Positions 11,201 through 22,232 of a stretch of 64,000 bases of DNA are shown in pieces. The stretch is taken from assembly GCA_964019055.1 (NCBI GenBank), contig OZ025210.1:11809158-11873157 (forward strand), given 5' to 3'. Each line of letters begins with the position of its first letter. Position 1 is the first letter of the stretch. The notes under the pieces are model-generated. The model was not told where the DNA came from. It did no database searches and saw only the letters and a program-made list of their open reading frames with translations. Source of the DNA: Anthopleura xanthogrammica (lineage: Eukaryota > Cnidaria > Anthozoa > Actiniaria > Actiniidae). The translations under genes were made by a program, and so were the position numbers.

Positions 11201-12526
11201 AAAGTGCTCCCAAAGAAGAAGAAATTGATATTGACCTGAATGACCCTCAAGTAGAGAAGGCCGCAACAGTTATACAGTCAACATTCCGTGCTCATAAATC
11301 TAGGGAAAGTGTTAAAGCTATGGTAGAAAATGAGGGTGCAGAAGGTAAATAAAAAAGATTGAATAAAAAACTTAATGGAAACTGCAGTAATGTCCTAGCT
11401 TAGCTCTTTCAATAGCTGCTGTTATAACGGATGCATGCAAATGAGATACACATGAGACAACAAGCATAATTGTATCAACCCGATAGCCTCACTTGTATGA
11501 TTCTTAAAACAAAAGAATATCTCATTGCGGGCTTAACTGTAATAACAGCTATTACATACAATAATAGATATTGAACTTAGCAAAATTTAGCAAAATATAT
11601 TTTGTCGATTTCAAACCAGACCACCAAATGACGTTTTAGCTGACAAACATACAAGTTTCAGGAGACAGTTAGAACATGTTTTTGTGAGATGGTGTTCGAA
11701 CTTAGATACAAACGACTGTAGGGTGTACATGTATAAAAACAGACAACAAATCCACACATTCCAATTTTAGATCATTTCAATCCCTTGAGTATTATTATAT
11801 CCTTAATTGCCAATGGCACTTATGAATGAGAATATTGGACAAAAAATGTTTAAGTCTCAAGGGAATGAAACATAATGAGTTCATTGGACAAACAAAGGCT
11901 TCTTTCTGCATAATTGTAAAAAAAAATAGTTTCATAATTTGCTTCTAAATTATTAGCTAAAATTGAGTATTAATTTATTACCTTTTCTAGAACCAAAAGA
12001 AGACACAGTTGATCAAGGAGAGGAGAACACTGCTGCTGCTGATCAGGGAGATGCATCCGCCACAGACGCTGACAAAGGAGAAGAAATAGACATTGACCTA
12101 AGTGACCCAGAGGTTAACAAGGCTGCGATGAAAATCCAGGCATCATTTAGGGGACACAAGACAAGACAAGAATTGAAGGACAAATCACCTACCGCAAGTG
12201 AGGAAGCTGTTAAAACTGAAGCCGCTGATGATGTTGCTCCTGCTTCCGAGCAACAGCCTGCTGAAGCAGAAAGCGAGCCTCAGGAGGCTGTCGAAACACA
12301 AGAGGCACCTGCCGATACAGATGATCAGACTGATGACGCAGCTCCAGAATCAGCTGAGGCTGCTCCAGAAACTGAGAGCGAGCCTCAAGCAGAAACAGCA
12401 GTCGAGGGGCAAGAAGCTGAACCAACACCTGAAGCACAAGAAAGCACCCCACAAGCAGACGATACAGATAAGCCAGAGACCGCACCCGAAGACACCCAAC
12501 CAGCAGAGGATCAAGCTGAAAGTTAA
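8275..12526 (+). CDS. SPA17: SPA17-like protein: RIIa domain plus five IQ motifs
   Basis: I infer three exons: 8275-8428, 10679-11344 and 11991-12526. Both junctions are phase 1 with GT-AG ends, giving 451 residues. Residues 12-45 (RVPPGFQNILEGFAREVLRE then QPQDIIQFGAQYF) form the RIIa dimerisation/docking domain of the sperm protein Sp17/ROPN1 group, which binds A-kinase anchoring proteins in cilia and flagella. Exon 2 encodes four IQ motifs (KIQASFRGHKARE, KIQSSFRGHKARE, KIQASFRGHKARS, VIQSTFRAHKSRE) and exon 3 a fifth (KIQASFRGHKTRQ); these bind calmodulin. An acidic lead, D-(V/I)-D-L-(N/S)-D-P-(E/Q)-V, precedes four of them. A disordered Glu/Ala/Pro-rich tail of about 120 residues follows. 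Vertebrate Sp17 is about 150 residues with a single IQ, so this protein is greatly expanded. CABYR- or ROPN1L-like ancestry is the alternative. Confidence 0.85.
10237..10325. repeat. 58-bp direct repeat in SPA17 intron 1 (57-bp minisatellite family)
   Basis: CCCAGAGGTTGTTTCAGGGT occurs at 10237 and 10295. It is the reverse complement of the 57-bp array at 54181-54425. The rest of intron 1 (8429-10678) shows only AT-rich sequence. Confidence 0.8.
11408..11556. mobile_element. Small inverted-repeat element in SPA17 intron 2
   Basis: The ends AATAGCTG(CTG)TTATAAC and GTAATAACAGCTATT are inverted. The interior GATGCATGCAAATGAGA and ACAAAAGAATATCTCATT match a second copy at 43970-44094. Confidence 0.75.
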
Positions 12527-12839
12527 ACCAACATGTCATCTTTATCTGGACATATATCTACATGACGTTCACATAACGGAGAGACAATTTTATAAAAGCT
12601 AACATCTTGTTTTCTAATGAGAGCAAGACAGCATCTTGTATATAAAATATGTATCTGACTGTCTGTAAATTGGTGTTGTCTTTTATGATTAAAAAATAAG
12701 AAAAATAACAAAGGTTTGCATATTTGAAGAAAAAACTTCTCGAATTTTATCAAAAACCATGAAACAACCTAGTCTGAGTTGGGCATGGCTATGCTCTCAG
12801 ATCGAGTTAGGTTTTGTGGAGGGAGGAAAACCAGGTCTT

Positions 12840-12969
12840 TCTTGGTGTTGCAGGAAGTGTTGTATTCAGATTTAGAGTTCTTTGTATTGCAGGGTATGTT
12901 TTGTTCTAAGTTCTTTGTTCTTGGCTATTGTTTTATTGTATTCATGCCTCAGGCATCCTGCAACACCAA
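12840..12969. repeat. Inverted repeat, 15-bp perfect arms
   Basis: CTTGGTGTTGCAGGA near 12840 is repeated as TCCTGCAACACCAAG near 12955. It may be a small foldback element. Nothing else is recognised in 12527-13319. Confidence 0.55.
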
Positions 12970-13319
12970 GGATGAGCCAGAAACCAGAAAAACTTAGAGA
13001 AAAACCCTTAAATCAAAGACCATTAAAAAATATTTTCTGAGTTCGATGAACAGGATGCTTTGGGATCTAGCTAGCTTTGGTGCAAAAAAACAACAAATAA
13101 AATAATTATAATGGGCACAATTATGAACAAAAGGTGTTTGTACTGAGGCTAGAACACAATGCACCATTTTTGTTACCCAAGAAAAGGTCTAAGCAAGAGA
13201 TCAGCTTGATTCAATTCAAACTCGATTCACTCAATCTAACCCAATAGCTGTCTTTTTTTTTTAAAAGAAAGAAACAAACAAACCAACAACAACAACAAAA
13301 AACCAGAATAATTTGATAT

Positions 13320-13674
13320 CCCGGGGGGGGGGACTCCCTTATGAAAGGGGGCGGGGGTCCTCGTCGGAAATTTTAAAAATGACCCCTAAAAGGGACCTGT
13401 ATTTTGAGATGATGGGCGTGGCAGTGATGAAATTTCACCCCTAAGAGGGACCAATCAATAAGTGACACAATCCGAAAATGGGATTAAAATAAAAATCAAT
13501 CTTTGAAAAGGAGCATTGTTGTTGATTTTATACCCTAAGCGGGACCAGTACAAAACTCAGCTGGTGGGCATTCTTGTCATTATCACCCTAAGCGGGACCA
13601 AAACACTGATTTCAAACCCTAAAAGGGACGACGAGGACCCCCGCCCCCTTTTAGAAGGGAGTCCCCCCCCCGGG
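13320..13674. mobile_element. hAT-like MITE with 8-bp target-site duplication
   Basis: The 355-bp element has terminal inverted repeats of about 47 bp, starting CCCGGGGGGGGGGACTCCCT and ending AAGGGAGTCCCCCCCCCGGG. It is flanked by an exact 8-bp direct repeat TTTGATAT (13312-13319 and 13675-13682), the duplication length of hAT transposons. The interior repeats CCCTAARNGGGACC several times. There is no ORF. A damaged relative lies at 29544-29870. Confidence 0.85.
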
Positions 13675-13954
13675 TTTGATATATATTAGTCAGTTTTTAT
13701 TTTTGGGATAAATGGTATATGGTAGTCACAGATCTAAGAAGGGTTTATAGGAAGTTGATAGAATGCATTGGATAGGTTTTCCCCCTAAAAAGAATGTCAT
13801 TTGCATGTAGTAATAAATTAAGTAAAATATCAGGGGTAGAGATGATCTGCATTGAGGTCTTGGAACTATTTTAATAAATGTTTGTTTGGGAAGAGCAGTT
13901 TTTAACTGGAAATGAAAAGAGAGCCTTACTTGGTTAAGGTCCCTCCCTTGACTG

Positions 13955-14030
13955 CGGAAAAGGAGAGGGGTTTCCAAGGGTTTGAGGAGGGTATATTTTG
14001 TGTTCCTGCAATATCCCATGGAGGCCAAAG
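13955..14030. repeat. Single degenerate unit of the 85-bp minisatellite
   Basis: GGGTTTCCAAGGGTTTGAGG followed by GAGGGTATATTTTGTGTTCC and a CCATGGAGG core matches the unit of the arrays at 37330-37712 and 40013-40300. Confidence 0.65.
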
Positions 14031-14359
14031 TTTATTGAAATATCCTGTACTGCCAATTTCTCACAGAAGACGAAATACCAAAATCTCAATGTCGAAGTTT
14101 ATACGGTCAGGATGGAATTCGTGGTCTTTTTATTTTCTTACCTTTAATTTCTGGTTTCGAGCTCTCAATTTTGTGTAGAATATTCATGTGTTCCAATGAA
14201 TTTGGTTTTACGCGATTTACGCGGGAGTCTAAATATATAACATTCCCCCTCCCCAATCCCCCTCCGTTTATCAACATTATGTACCATCACGTGACTGGTG
14301 TATCGATTACAGATATGGGCCTACAGATATCGACCACCTCAGCTTCGATTCCTTAATCA

Positions 14360-14432
14360 ATGGCGGGAAGTACAATTTGGATTCCAAAAACCACTTCTCT
14401 TCGATCCTTAAAGACTGTATCTCCTTCAAAAC
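14360..14432 (+). other. Possible first exon (uncertain)
   Basis: An ATG at 14360 opens 24 codons (MAGSTIWIPK...) that run into a strong donor, CGTAAGT, at 14432-14438. It could be a leader exon spliced to CATAG|ATGATG at 15575/15576, which would make it non-coding for TLCD5 because the frames disagree. It could also belong to an unidentified gene. Confidence 0.3.
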
Positions 14433-15575
14433 GTAAGTCTAAATTTTAATGTATGGGTTAAGATTAAAAGAATGGGTCAAGAGTTGGAGTTTGAGGTGGG
14501 TATAATACGAGCAATCACGACACCATGATGTGATGTGCTTCGCTGAATGAACTTTGAAACTCTTATTCATCTTTGGTTGGCCTAGCTAAGAGTGGCACTC
14601 AATATTGAGATGCTCTTTGTAGATTGTCTATCAATCACATCTTGAAATATTTAGTAAACTTTAAGATAAGATCACTACGCCATTTTGAATGATCTGATGT
14701 GATGTGCTTCAAATTTGTCATAGTTAGGACAGCGAGCCAAATAAAATAAACAACGAAGCAGTCGAAGTATCGTGCAATACAAAGTTGCTAAAAAGAAGAC
14801 TTATGATAAAGAAATATATCAGGAAAACTGAATTATAAGTTATCTTTTTGAGAATTTTGGTAGATCTAATAAGTAGAAAGTCTTTCGCTACTTCCGCCTT
14901 CGTATTCATCTCTAATATTTTTTAACGTTTTCTTTTGGTTGAAAAATAAGCTTACAAGTTAGTTTAGTGGTATAAGGGACTGATCCTAAAGTAAGGGCAG
15001 TGGGCCACATAATTTTGAGCTCCTTGAAAGGGGTGGGCTATCTATAAAATTGAACATCTAACATTTATGCAATTTTGCTTCAACACTGGGGTTGAGTCAT
15101 CCTTTTTCAACCGCATTTAATAATGGGCCAGCATAAAAAAAATGCTAATTCAATTGTAGTTTTGCCGGCCTACCCCCAGTTTATTTATGACCAGTCCCTA
15201 ATGACATGCTAGTTTTGATTGGGATGAATCTGTTAGCTTTGGAATAAAGCCTGTGTTATCTAAGAGGTTGACCATTGGTGCTCAGCTAGAATTTCAGAAT
15301 TTTATAGTGTTTGTATTGTTAAAGTTGTTCATTCTTAACTTTACGGTTGATATTTGTGAACATTTAGACACTGAAATGAGAATGAGTAAACGAGTCTGTA
15401 ATCATGCAAGGATAGAAACACAGCAATATTTATGAATCTAAAAAAGGTTCAATAAACAATTATTGTTAAGTCCTTTACTCGTAATATACCATTTTATTAA
15501 TGCTTATCATATGTCAAAATTTTCTAGAATTATTGAAAGCTCAACATTAAGTGTTTGACACGGAACATACCATAG

Positions 15576-16268
15576 ATGATGGATATCGTCACTCCCATGG
15601 ACGTTATAGCTCAAACATGTTCCATGGTCTTCGCATGGTTAATACTCTACTGCATAATCTGCCTCGTAAACCAGCAGCGAAGCTTTGAATGGAACTGTCG
15701 TCTTGTATCAATCTTTCATGCATGTTTGGTGACATCGTTTTGCTATTGGTGTGGATTTCAAACAGGTCCTTGGCCATTTGACACTCTCGGAAACCCCAGC
15801 ACTCCATTTCAGACTCTAATACTCCTGATATCATTTGGTTACTTCATTTTCGACTTTATTTGGTGTATGTATATGGAAACCGAGGGATTTGTCATGCTTC
15901 TACACCACGTAACTTCAGTTCTCACCCTCGGCTATGCCTTATCTATTGGACTTTCTGGATCTGAGATTGCTGCAGCAATATTTGGAATGGAAATGACGAA
16001 TCCATTTCTTCAGATGCGTTGGTTTTTACGTGAAACTGGCAAGTATCAGACAAGATTTGCATATGTAAATGACTTTGTTTTTATGGGTCTGTTCTTATAC
16101 ATACGTCTTGGTCCAGGTTCTTTCTTAACATACTATACCACTGTGGCCGAGAAACCTACAATACTGATCAAAGCTGGAGGAATAATCCTGTATGTTGTTG
16201 GTGTCATATGGAGTATACTGATACTTCGGTTCGCAAGGTATAGATTTTTTGGGAAGAAGAAAAAGTAG
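15576..16268 (+). CDS. TLCD5: TLC domain-containing protein 5 (TMEM136 family)
   Basis: The single-exon frame encodes a 230-residue multi-pass membrane protein. The TLC (TRAM-LAG1-CLN8) domain fills most of it: RSFEWNCRLV near residue 36, GPWPFDTLGNP near 64, GYFIFDFIWC near 87, LLHHVTSVL near 108, and a strongly conserved block MTNPFLQMRWFLRETGKYQ near 139. These match the TLCD5/TMEM136 branch as I recall it. The protein ends in a dibasic FFGKKKK, a plausible ER-retention signal. TLC proteins act in lipid sensing or trafficking; the substrate of this branch is not established. MMDIV is taken as the start because it leads straight into the first hydrophobic segment; a second ATG follows immediately. 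Confidence 0.9.
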   Translation: MMDIVTPMDVIAQTCSMVFAWLILYCIICLVNQQRSFEWNCRLVSIFHACLVTSFCYWCGFQTGPWPFDTLGNPSTPFQTLILLISFGYFIFDFIWCMYMETEGFVMLLHHVTSVLTLGYALSIGLSGSEIAAAIFGMEMTNPFLQMRWFLRETGKYQTRFAYVNDFVFMGLFLYIRLGPGSFLTYYTTVAEKPTILIKAGGIILYVVGVIWSILILRFARYRFFGKKKK

Positions 16269-16427
16269 GTTAGCATAGTAACCCTATTCCTATCCTCAAT
16301 TGCTCACCCTGCATGATTTCTATTATTAATTTTTTTTTTCATGTCAATAATTTACTGTGCGACAACTATTAACTGGGCAACTTTAAGACAGTGAGAACCC
16401 AAGAACCAATCAAAATTTAGATTAAAA

Positions 16428-16612
16428 ACAATGCATTCCAACATTGGTAAAGCCAATCAGAAACCTGGACAGCACAAGTTTTTTACATGACCATCTTTTT
16501 GTGATAAGAATCAGAATAATTTTGTTGCATCGGATGAATTCAATGTTGAAATGCTATTAGTTTGTGCTAGTCTCTGATTGGCTCGACTAGCCAAAGTTGG
16601 AATGCATTGTTT
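16428..16612. mobile_element. Foldback MITE after TLCD5
   Basis: AACAATGCATTCCAAC at 16428 is inverted at 16596-16612 (GTTGGAATGCATTGTT). The inner parts GCCAATCAGA and TCTGATTGGC also pair. There is no ORF. Confidence 0.7.
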
Positions 16613-16857
16613 TCATTCAACATAGTGATTGGTTATCTTGCTATCTGGGTGGCCTAAGTTATAATAGTTGCATGGTAAAAATTATATATGACTTTATAGG
16701 CATTAGGATTTTTGGCTTCCATCAACCAAAAAAATTTTGTTCGTATATTAATGTTCGTATATATGATTTTTTTGGGCAGCTGAAGCCAGAGACACAGCAA
16801 ATGTCTATAATTTTGGCTAATATATATTTCCTTGGTTAGTTCACCAACTGTCTCCTG

Positions 16858-17060
16858 GTTGGCTCAGTTTATTGGGCACTGACCTGTTGTGTGGGAGGTT
16901 GTGGGTTCAAGCCATTTCCGAACCTACATGCAGTTAAGATATTTGAGTAAAAGGTGGTGCCTTTGCTCTAAAAATATTTGCAAATATTTGTTAGACCTTT
17001 GCCGCCGCTCAGATGTCCATGTTAAGCGGGGTCTTGTCTCATTCATAGAGGGTGCTAGAT
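16858..17060 (+). mobile_element. Probable tRNA-derived SINE
   Basis: Polymerase III promoter boxes are visible: box A, TTGGCTCAGTTTATTGGG, near 16859 and box B, GGGTTCAAGCC, near 16904, about 45 bases apart as in tRNA genes. The flanks do not fold into a functional tRNA. A non-tRNA body follows (AAAGGTGGTGCCTTTGCTCT). The remainder of 16269-18486 holds only AT-rich sequence and the repeats listed separately. Confidence 0.55.
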
Positions 17061-17844
17061 GTGTCACCCTCTCTAAATATATAAATTATATTCATGCCTT
17101 ATATGGAGTTTGTTGATACCCAAGATAGCCCAAAATGCATCCTTAAATTTTTGGCCAGTATTTGATTTTGAGTTCATTTTAATGTCAGTTTTATTAAAAA
17201 TGTTTACTAAAATCATGAATAAAACATATACTGTATCACAATGTTTGCAATACTACAACTACCACAATTCCTTGCACACTTTCTTTAGTTCAGTTCATTA
17301 GCACCAATTGTCTCACCATCCTCACAAGAGAATAAAAATTTAGATATTTAAAAAGAAAATTTGTGAAGTATTTTGGTAGCAGTAGTAAAATTGTAAAATA
17401 ACAATATATTGGGAACATCCTATTCATCAAAATGGATGGTGCCAAGATTGTAAAAGAATCATATATGTCATGTGCGTAGATTGTATAATAAAACAGCCAG
17501 AAATTGAATGGCTCCTACATGTAAACGTTGTATGATTAAAGTGTTTGGGAAAGGCCAATGCATTTCCAGATGGGGGACCGTTTGGGTTCTTCCTCTTCAT
17601 CAAATGGTCTCTTTTTCTAATGGGAGAAAGAGAATAAGAATATTGAATTTAAATTCTTGCTAAGAAAATTTATTTACATTTTGAGGATAAACCAACATGA
17701 CGTGAAAGATCTAATGAATGAAAGAATGAACTTATGAATGTCAGGGATTTCATTAAAATTTCAAATAGGTAGACAGTTTACTTAATTAGGCGGCTGTACA
17801 GGGACTGCATGAGGGGAGCGACTGGTAGGGCTACATCCCTACCA

Positions 17845-18000
17845 GTTTTTCCCTTTTCCTATATTAGTCTCTTATATCTTCCAATCTTAGCCCCATGAAT
17901 TTTTCCCATACTAGTCTCTCATATCTTCCAATCTTAGCCCCCCCACTTTTTCCCATACTAGTCTCTTATAAAGCCCCATCACTTCTTAGGTGCTCGGTGG
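17845..18000. repeat. ~47-bp tandem repeat, about three units
   Basis: TTTTTCCCATACTAGTCTCT, then a TTCCAATCTTAGCCCC core, repeats near 17845, 17897 and 17945. The same unit and the same exit sequence (TCGGTGGTCCTTG-like) appear at 20645-20790. Confidence 0.8.
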
Positions 18001-18360
18001 TCCTTGCTGTTTTAATGAATAGTATCAGTAATGGCGTATCAGTAATAAAGCACACAGAAAGTGATGTAAGAACAAAAGAAGTGTGAAGAGAAGCATGAGC
18101 TGTAGGCAAGTGCTTTTCGCACTTCTTGTCAATAAATGAGTGCTTTTGGCACTTCCAAAGTGCTTTATTACAGAATGAAGCACAGAAAAATCTGTTTCAT
18201 GTGTTTTATTATATAGAAAAAAATATATGTTCTAGTTTTCAATGCTGTTTTCTTGCAATTCTTAACAAAGTTTGCTGCGAGCGCAGTTGTTGAGCAATCA
18301 GCGCACGCATACTATCCTAACTATATATTATAATAACAATGAATAAAAATGTTAGTTTGT

Positions 18361-18475
18361 GAGATATGAATGAAAGAATGAATGGATGAATGAAAGGATG
18401 GATGGATGGATGAAAGAATCAATTGATGAAATCAAAAAAGGATGAAAGAATCAATGAATGAATAAATAAATGTAT
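18361..18475. repeat. GAAT/GGAT microsatellite
   Basis: Degenerate GAATGAAT and GATGGATG runs lie just downstream of the last RSPH1 exon found. Confidence 0.8.
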
Positions 18476-18486
18476 TGTTACTCTAC

Positions 18487-21400
18487 CTTTTCTTTTACGG
18501 TGTAGAAACCATACTGCTCAAAGCCCTTTTTAAAGACATATTTACCAGAACCTGATGGCTAAATCAAATATAATGTTATTAACATCTCAGATATACTATA
18601 CCCACTAGTATAGACCCCTCACAATAACTCCCAACCACAAGGGTCAAAACAAACAGCTTCTTCTCATGGCTATGGATTAAATTAATAATAATAATGAAAT
18701 TAATAACAATAATAATAATATTGTAAAGAAAGGTCTGAACCCAGGTGAATGGATATTTATCGAAGTAATATTGTTTCTTCTACGAATATTGTTACTTCAA
18801 TAAATGATAATTTTTTTTTTTATTGTTTTGGCCCCTAGGTATTGGATTTAGTGCAAGGGACCCAAGATTGATCTGTACCCCATTTTTAATAATTTAATAA
18901 TTTATTAACTTATATTGCACAAGAATCAACATTTCTGTTTTCTACTGCGCATTACAATCTAATAAGAAATAAATAAATAAATCACTAGTACTAAATAATT
19001 AGAATCATTAATAATTAAAATTTACAAATTATCATAAAAATTTTTACTCATTTTTGAAGTGGAGAGTTTCAATGTTTCTGAAAACTTCAGAAAGTCATAC
19101 CAGGTTATCAGTGAATTTTCCATGGTAAACATGGTCAGCTAGTAGCATCTTTCCCATCCCATTCATCTTTCCTCTCACCCATGTTCCTTCAAGCTTTTTT
19201 CATGTGGAGAAATAAATTTAAACACATTTTAGGCATTTCTAAACACAGTTAATAACAATAATAATTTATTTTTATAGCGCTCAAATCTAAAATTCTAAGG
19301 CGCTTTACAAAAGGTGAATAAATATAATTTCAAAATCTATAAGTATAATATCAGTAAATCCAAACAATATAAAACAAAATGTTAGTCATGCATATCTAAA
19401 AAATTGAGTATAGCTAAAAAGAAATATATGAATCCGAAAATAGAGTACAAACACTAAAAGTGTGCAATACTTTGCACTATTTACTGCTAAATAGTGCTGC
19501 CTAAACAATAGAAAACAATAGAATTAGCATATTTTAGCAGTATTTAGTGGTATTTATGCTGCACACTTTTAGTGTTTGTACTCTATCTACAAGAGTAAAA
19601 CTAGTATTATTTAACCATATGTGCTTGTTTAAAAAGAAAAGTTTTAAGACTGGTTTTAAAAGTATTGGGTTTTTCTCTGGGTTTTCCAATTTTCCTCACT
19701 CTGGAACATGCAATATATCTCCTAAGTTCCAATGCTCCTTTCCGTAGTCTTCCCACAATCCCTTATTATCCCAGTGCGAGCTCGAGGTCAGGGTAAAATT
19801 TGCATATTTTTTATACATTTTTATGCAAATTTTACCCTGACCTTGAGCTTGTGCTGGGATAATAAGGGATTGTGGGAAGACTACGGAAAGGAGCATAGGC
19901 AATGTGTATAAAAGCTCACAAAGCACTCTGGGAAACTGAGTCCTGCATAAAAACTAAATGGAACAGGGATATCAAAGGAAATAATATCAGAAAAAATTAC
20001 TGGTATTTTACCCTGAATTCTTAGATTTTCATTTTTTTATGTTGAAGGAAAAATTGTCAGAGGAAGTTTTAGGGGAACGAAAGAAAATTGAAGCTTGAGC
20101 ATATTAATATTAACAAGCGTCCCCTGTAACCATACATTCCTTATAAATTTTTGATACTTTTGAAAGCCAATAGTTCTGGTTCTTTTCCTTCAATCACGTT
20201 CCAATTTGCCAGACTTACTAATCTTGAGATGCTTTATCAGATGACAAATTGTTTTTGGTAATTAGATTAAAATTCAAAACTTGCCCCAGTCCCTTGCTCG
20301 TTTCTCGTTTTCGTTGGAATTTCTTTGGATGAATTAGCCAAGTTTTTGTTTCAGGATTCTATGAAATGTTTTTTGCCTCAACCCGATACACACTGCTTTA
20401 CCTTGATTTTGGTTTTAGCACACAGATAAGTTCCACGGCCATGTTTCTTGTTCTTCTTCCATTCACCATCGTAGACGTCATTATTTGAATAGGTGTACAA
20501 ACCCTGCCCATTTCGTTCGTCATCCACCCACATTCCTATAACATCAAAATAGTCTTCTTTCGTCATCCTTCCTAAATTTGCAGTAACAAAATTGTGCAAC
20601 TTGATGCACAACATTCCCAGGGCCTGTGGAGAGGGAGAGGCAGAGGGGGTTATAGCCCCCCACTTTTTCCCTTTTTCCACACTAGTCTCATATTTTCCAA
20701 TCTTAGTCCTCCCACGTTTTCCCATACTGGTCTCTTATATTTTCCAATGTTAGCACCCCCTCCCCCCCACTTTTTAGGGTACTCTGTGGTCCTTGATTGC
20801 TGCAACTCGGCAAGTTACCGGGCCGAGTTCTGCTCATATTACGACCTGGTTGCAGCAAATTATGTTGCAAAGAGTAAAGAGCTCGAGTTTCTGGCTATTT
20901 CATGCAACAAACTTTGTAATAAATAAATAATGTCATAATTTCATCTCTATCACCTTCATATTTCGAGCCGTCAGGGTAGACAAAGGTTCCTCGACCTTGC
21001 TTCTTGCTGTTGTCATAGGTTCCAGTGTATTTTGCACCTCTTCTAAAGAAATATGATCCCTGGAAAGATGGGATGAGTGATGTCGTACCTAATTATTAAG
21101 CATGGCATATTCTACCCCTACCCTTGGTCATGTGCTCCAATTGATGTACCCCTCCCATACCCTAAGCAGGGCATATTCTACCCCTACCCTTGGTCATGTG
21201 CTCCAATTGATGTAACCCTCCCATATCTTAAGCATGGGATATTCTACCCCTACCCTTGGTCATGTGCTCCAATTGATGTAACCCTCCCATACCTTAAGCA
21301 TGGAATATTCTACCCCTACATGATATACCTTTGATCATTCCCTTACCTGTCCATGTCTTTTACCATTATAATAACTGCCTTTATAGATATCTCCATTAGG

Positions 21401-21768
21401 TAAAACAGCCTTGCCTACACCATGACGTTCACCTAACTCATTTCGTTGTCCTTCGTATTCCTATAAAATAGCAAACTCAAACTTCAAACTTTCTAGTAAA
21501 TTTTATTCCCTATCGACACTGTAAGTATAAAGCAAAGACACTTATTTTTACGCATTTCACGTTCAAAATGCTAAACAAGATGAAAATGAAACGCTTTTGA
21601 AAAAGCAACTCAAAACCTTGTGAAGTAAGCTTATTTTTTTTTCACCAAAAGCGTTAAAAAAACTCGAAAATGAAATTTAAAAGCTCAATTTTTTGTCATA
21701 GTTTAACTTACTCCCAAGTCGTAATCTCTTTCGCCTTCCTCGTCGGAGTCAAAGTGAAGGTCTGACAT
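18487..21768 (-). CDS. RSPH1: Radial spoke head 1 (MORN repeats), six exons, C-terminus not found
   Basis: Minus-strand exons with GT-AG ends are 21712-21768, 21347-21460, 20954-21059, 20402-20535, 19101-19193 and 18487-18558. The first codes [19 protein letters not shown], like the RSPH1 N-terminus. The others encode MORN units: [70 protein letters not shown], then GKFTDNL and [20 protein letters not shown]. The order and sequence match the RSPH1/TSGA2 family, a component of the radial spoke head of motile 9+2 cilia and sperm flagella. The frame is continuous for 192 codons. Human RSPH1 continues with an acidic tail of about 110 residues, which I could not find to the left. The tail may be divergent, lost or in an unrecognised exon. 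Introns hold a 66-bp array and two foldback elements. Confidence 0.93.
19443..19583. mobile_element. 141-bp MITE with TA flanks
   Basis: It has near-perfect inverted ends of about 24 bp (GAGTACAAACACTAAAAGTG and its complement), flanked by TA on both sides. It sits in an RSPH1 intron. The GAGTAC ends resemble those of the 390-bp elements at 30975 and 58132. Confidence 0.8.
19732..19897. mobile_element. Long hairpin (foldback) element
   Basis: Arms of about 75 bp run from ATGCTCCTTTCCGTAGTCTT to its complement ending at 19897, separated by only a short AT loop. The arms differ at few positions, which suggests recent origin. Confidence 0.8.
20645..20790. repeat. Second locus of the 47-bp repeat family
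   Basis: CCCACTTTTTCCC, CACACTAGTCTC and TTTTCCAATCTTAGTCC units, then TACTCTGTGGTCCTTG, parallel 17845-18000. It lies in RSPH1 intron 3. Confidence 0.8.
21100..21325. repeat. 66-bp tandem repeat in RSPH1 intron 2
   Basis: GCATATTCTACCCCTACCCT recurs at about 21104, 21170, 21236 and 21302. The period is a multiple of three, which keeps a spurious frame open on the + strand. Confidence 0.9.
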
Positions 21769-22064
21769 GGATTTTATCGATAAAAAAGCAGAATTTTCTC
21801 TTGTTTTTCGTTATTCTTTTGGTAAAAAAAATTCTGACTCGAAAAATGCAAAAACTGACGAAAGACTACAGAATCCAGTTTCCTCCGACCTGAGGTGACA
21901 CAGGAAACCCAATGTAGAAATCAAGGATCTCGCATCCCTGGGGCCTCTGGTTCGAGTGTTGGAGTCGGCATCACATCTTTCCTTGATTCAAGGAATTTTC
22001 CTTAGTTTTTCCAATTTGATTTTCTGCACGCTTCCACTGCAAAACCGAATAGGGTAAATTCCAA

Positions 22065-22232
22065 TAGACCTTTTTAGCTTCGTATGCAAATTGCCCATTT
22101 CAGACCACATGACATTCCCTTGAGAAATGTTTTTTTTTGTTAAAATATTAACACATGAAAGAATCAGCTCCCAAGAGTGGCATCACATGGTCTGAAATGG
22201 GCACAACAAACAACGAAGCTGAAAAGGTCTAT
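22065..22232. mobile_element. TCAGACC-family MITE
   Basis: The arms AGACCTTTTTAGCTTCGTAT and CGAAGCTGAAAAGGTCTATT are inverted. Subterminal GCCCATTTCAGACCACATG pairs with CATGGTCTGAAATGGGC. It is one of seven loci of this family in the window. Confidence 0.8.

Noticed and set aside
12198..12602. Out-of-frame ORFs over the SPA17 tail
   Set aside because: They are shadows of the Glu/Ala-rich coding exon in other frames.
16858..16930. Functional tRNA gene
   Set aside because: A and B boxes are present, but no acceptor stem or proper anticodon arm could be paired; a SINE head is more likely.
21100..21325. CRISPR-like direct repeats
   Set aside because: The whole unit is repeated with no unique spacers, and the host is clearly eukaryotic.
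21077..21334. Repetitive ORF with [15 protein letters not shown] units
   Set aside because: The 66-bp tandem repeat is a multiple of three and simply keeps a frame open; it lies within an RSPH1 intron.
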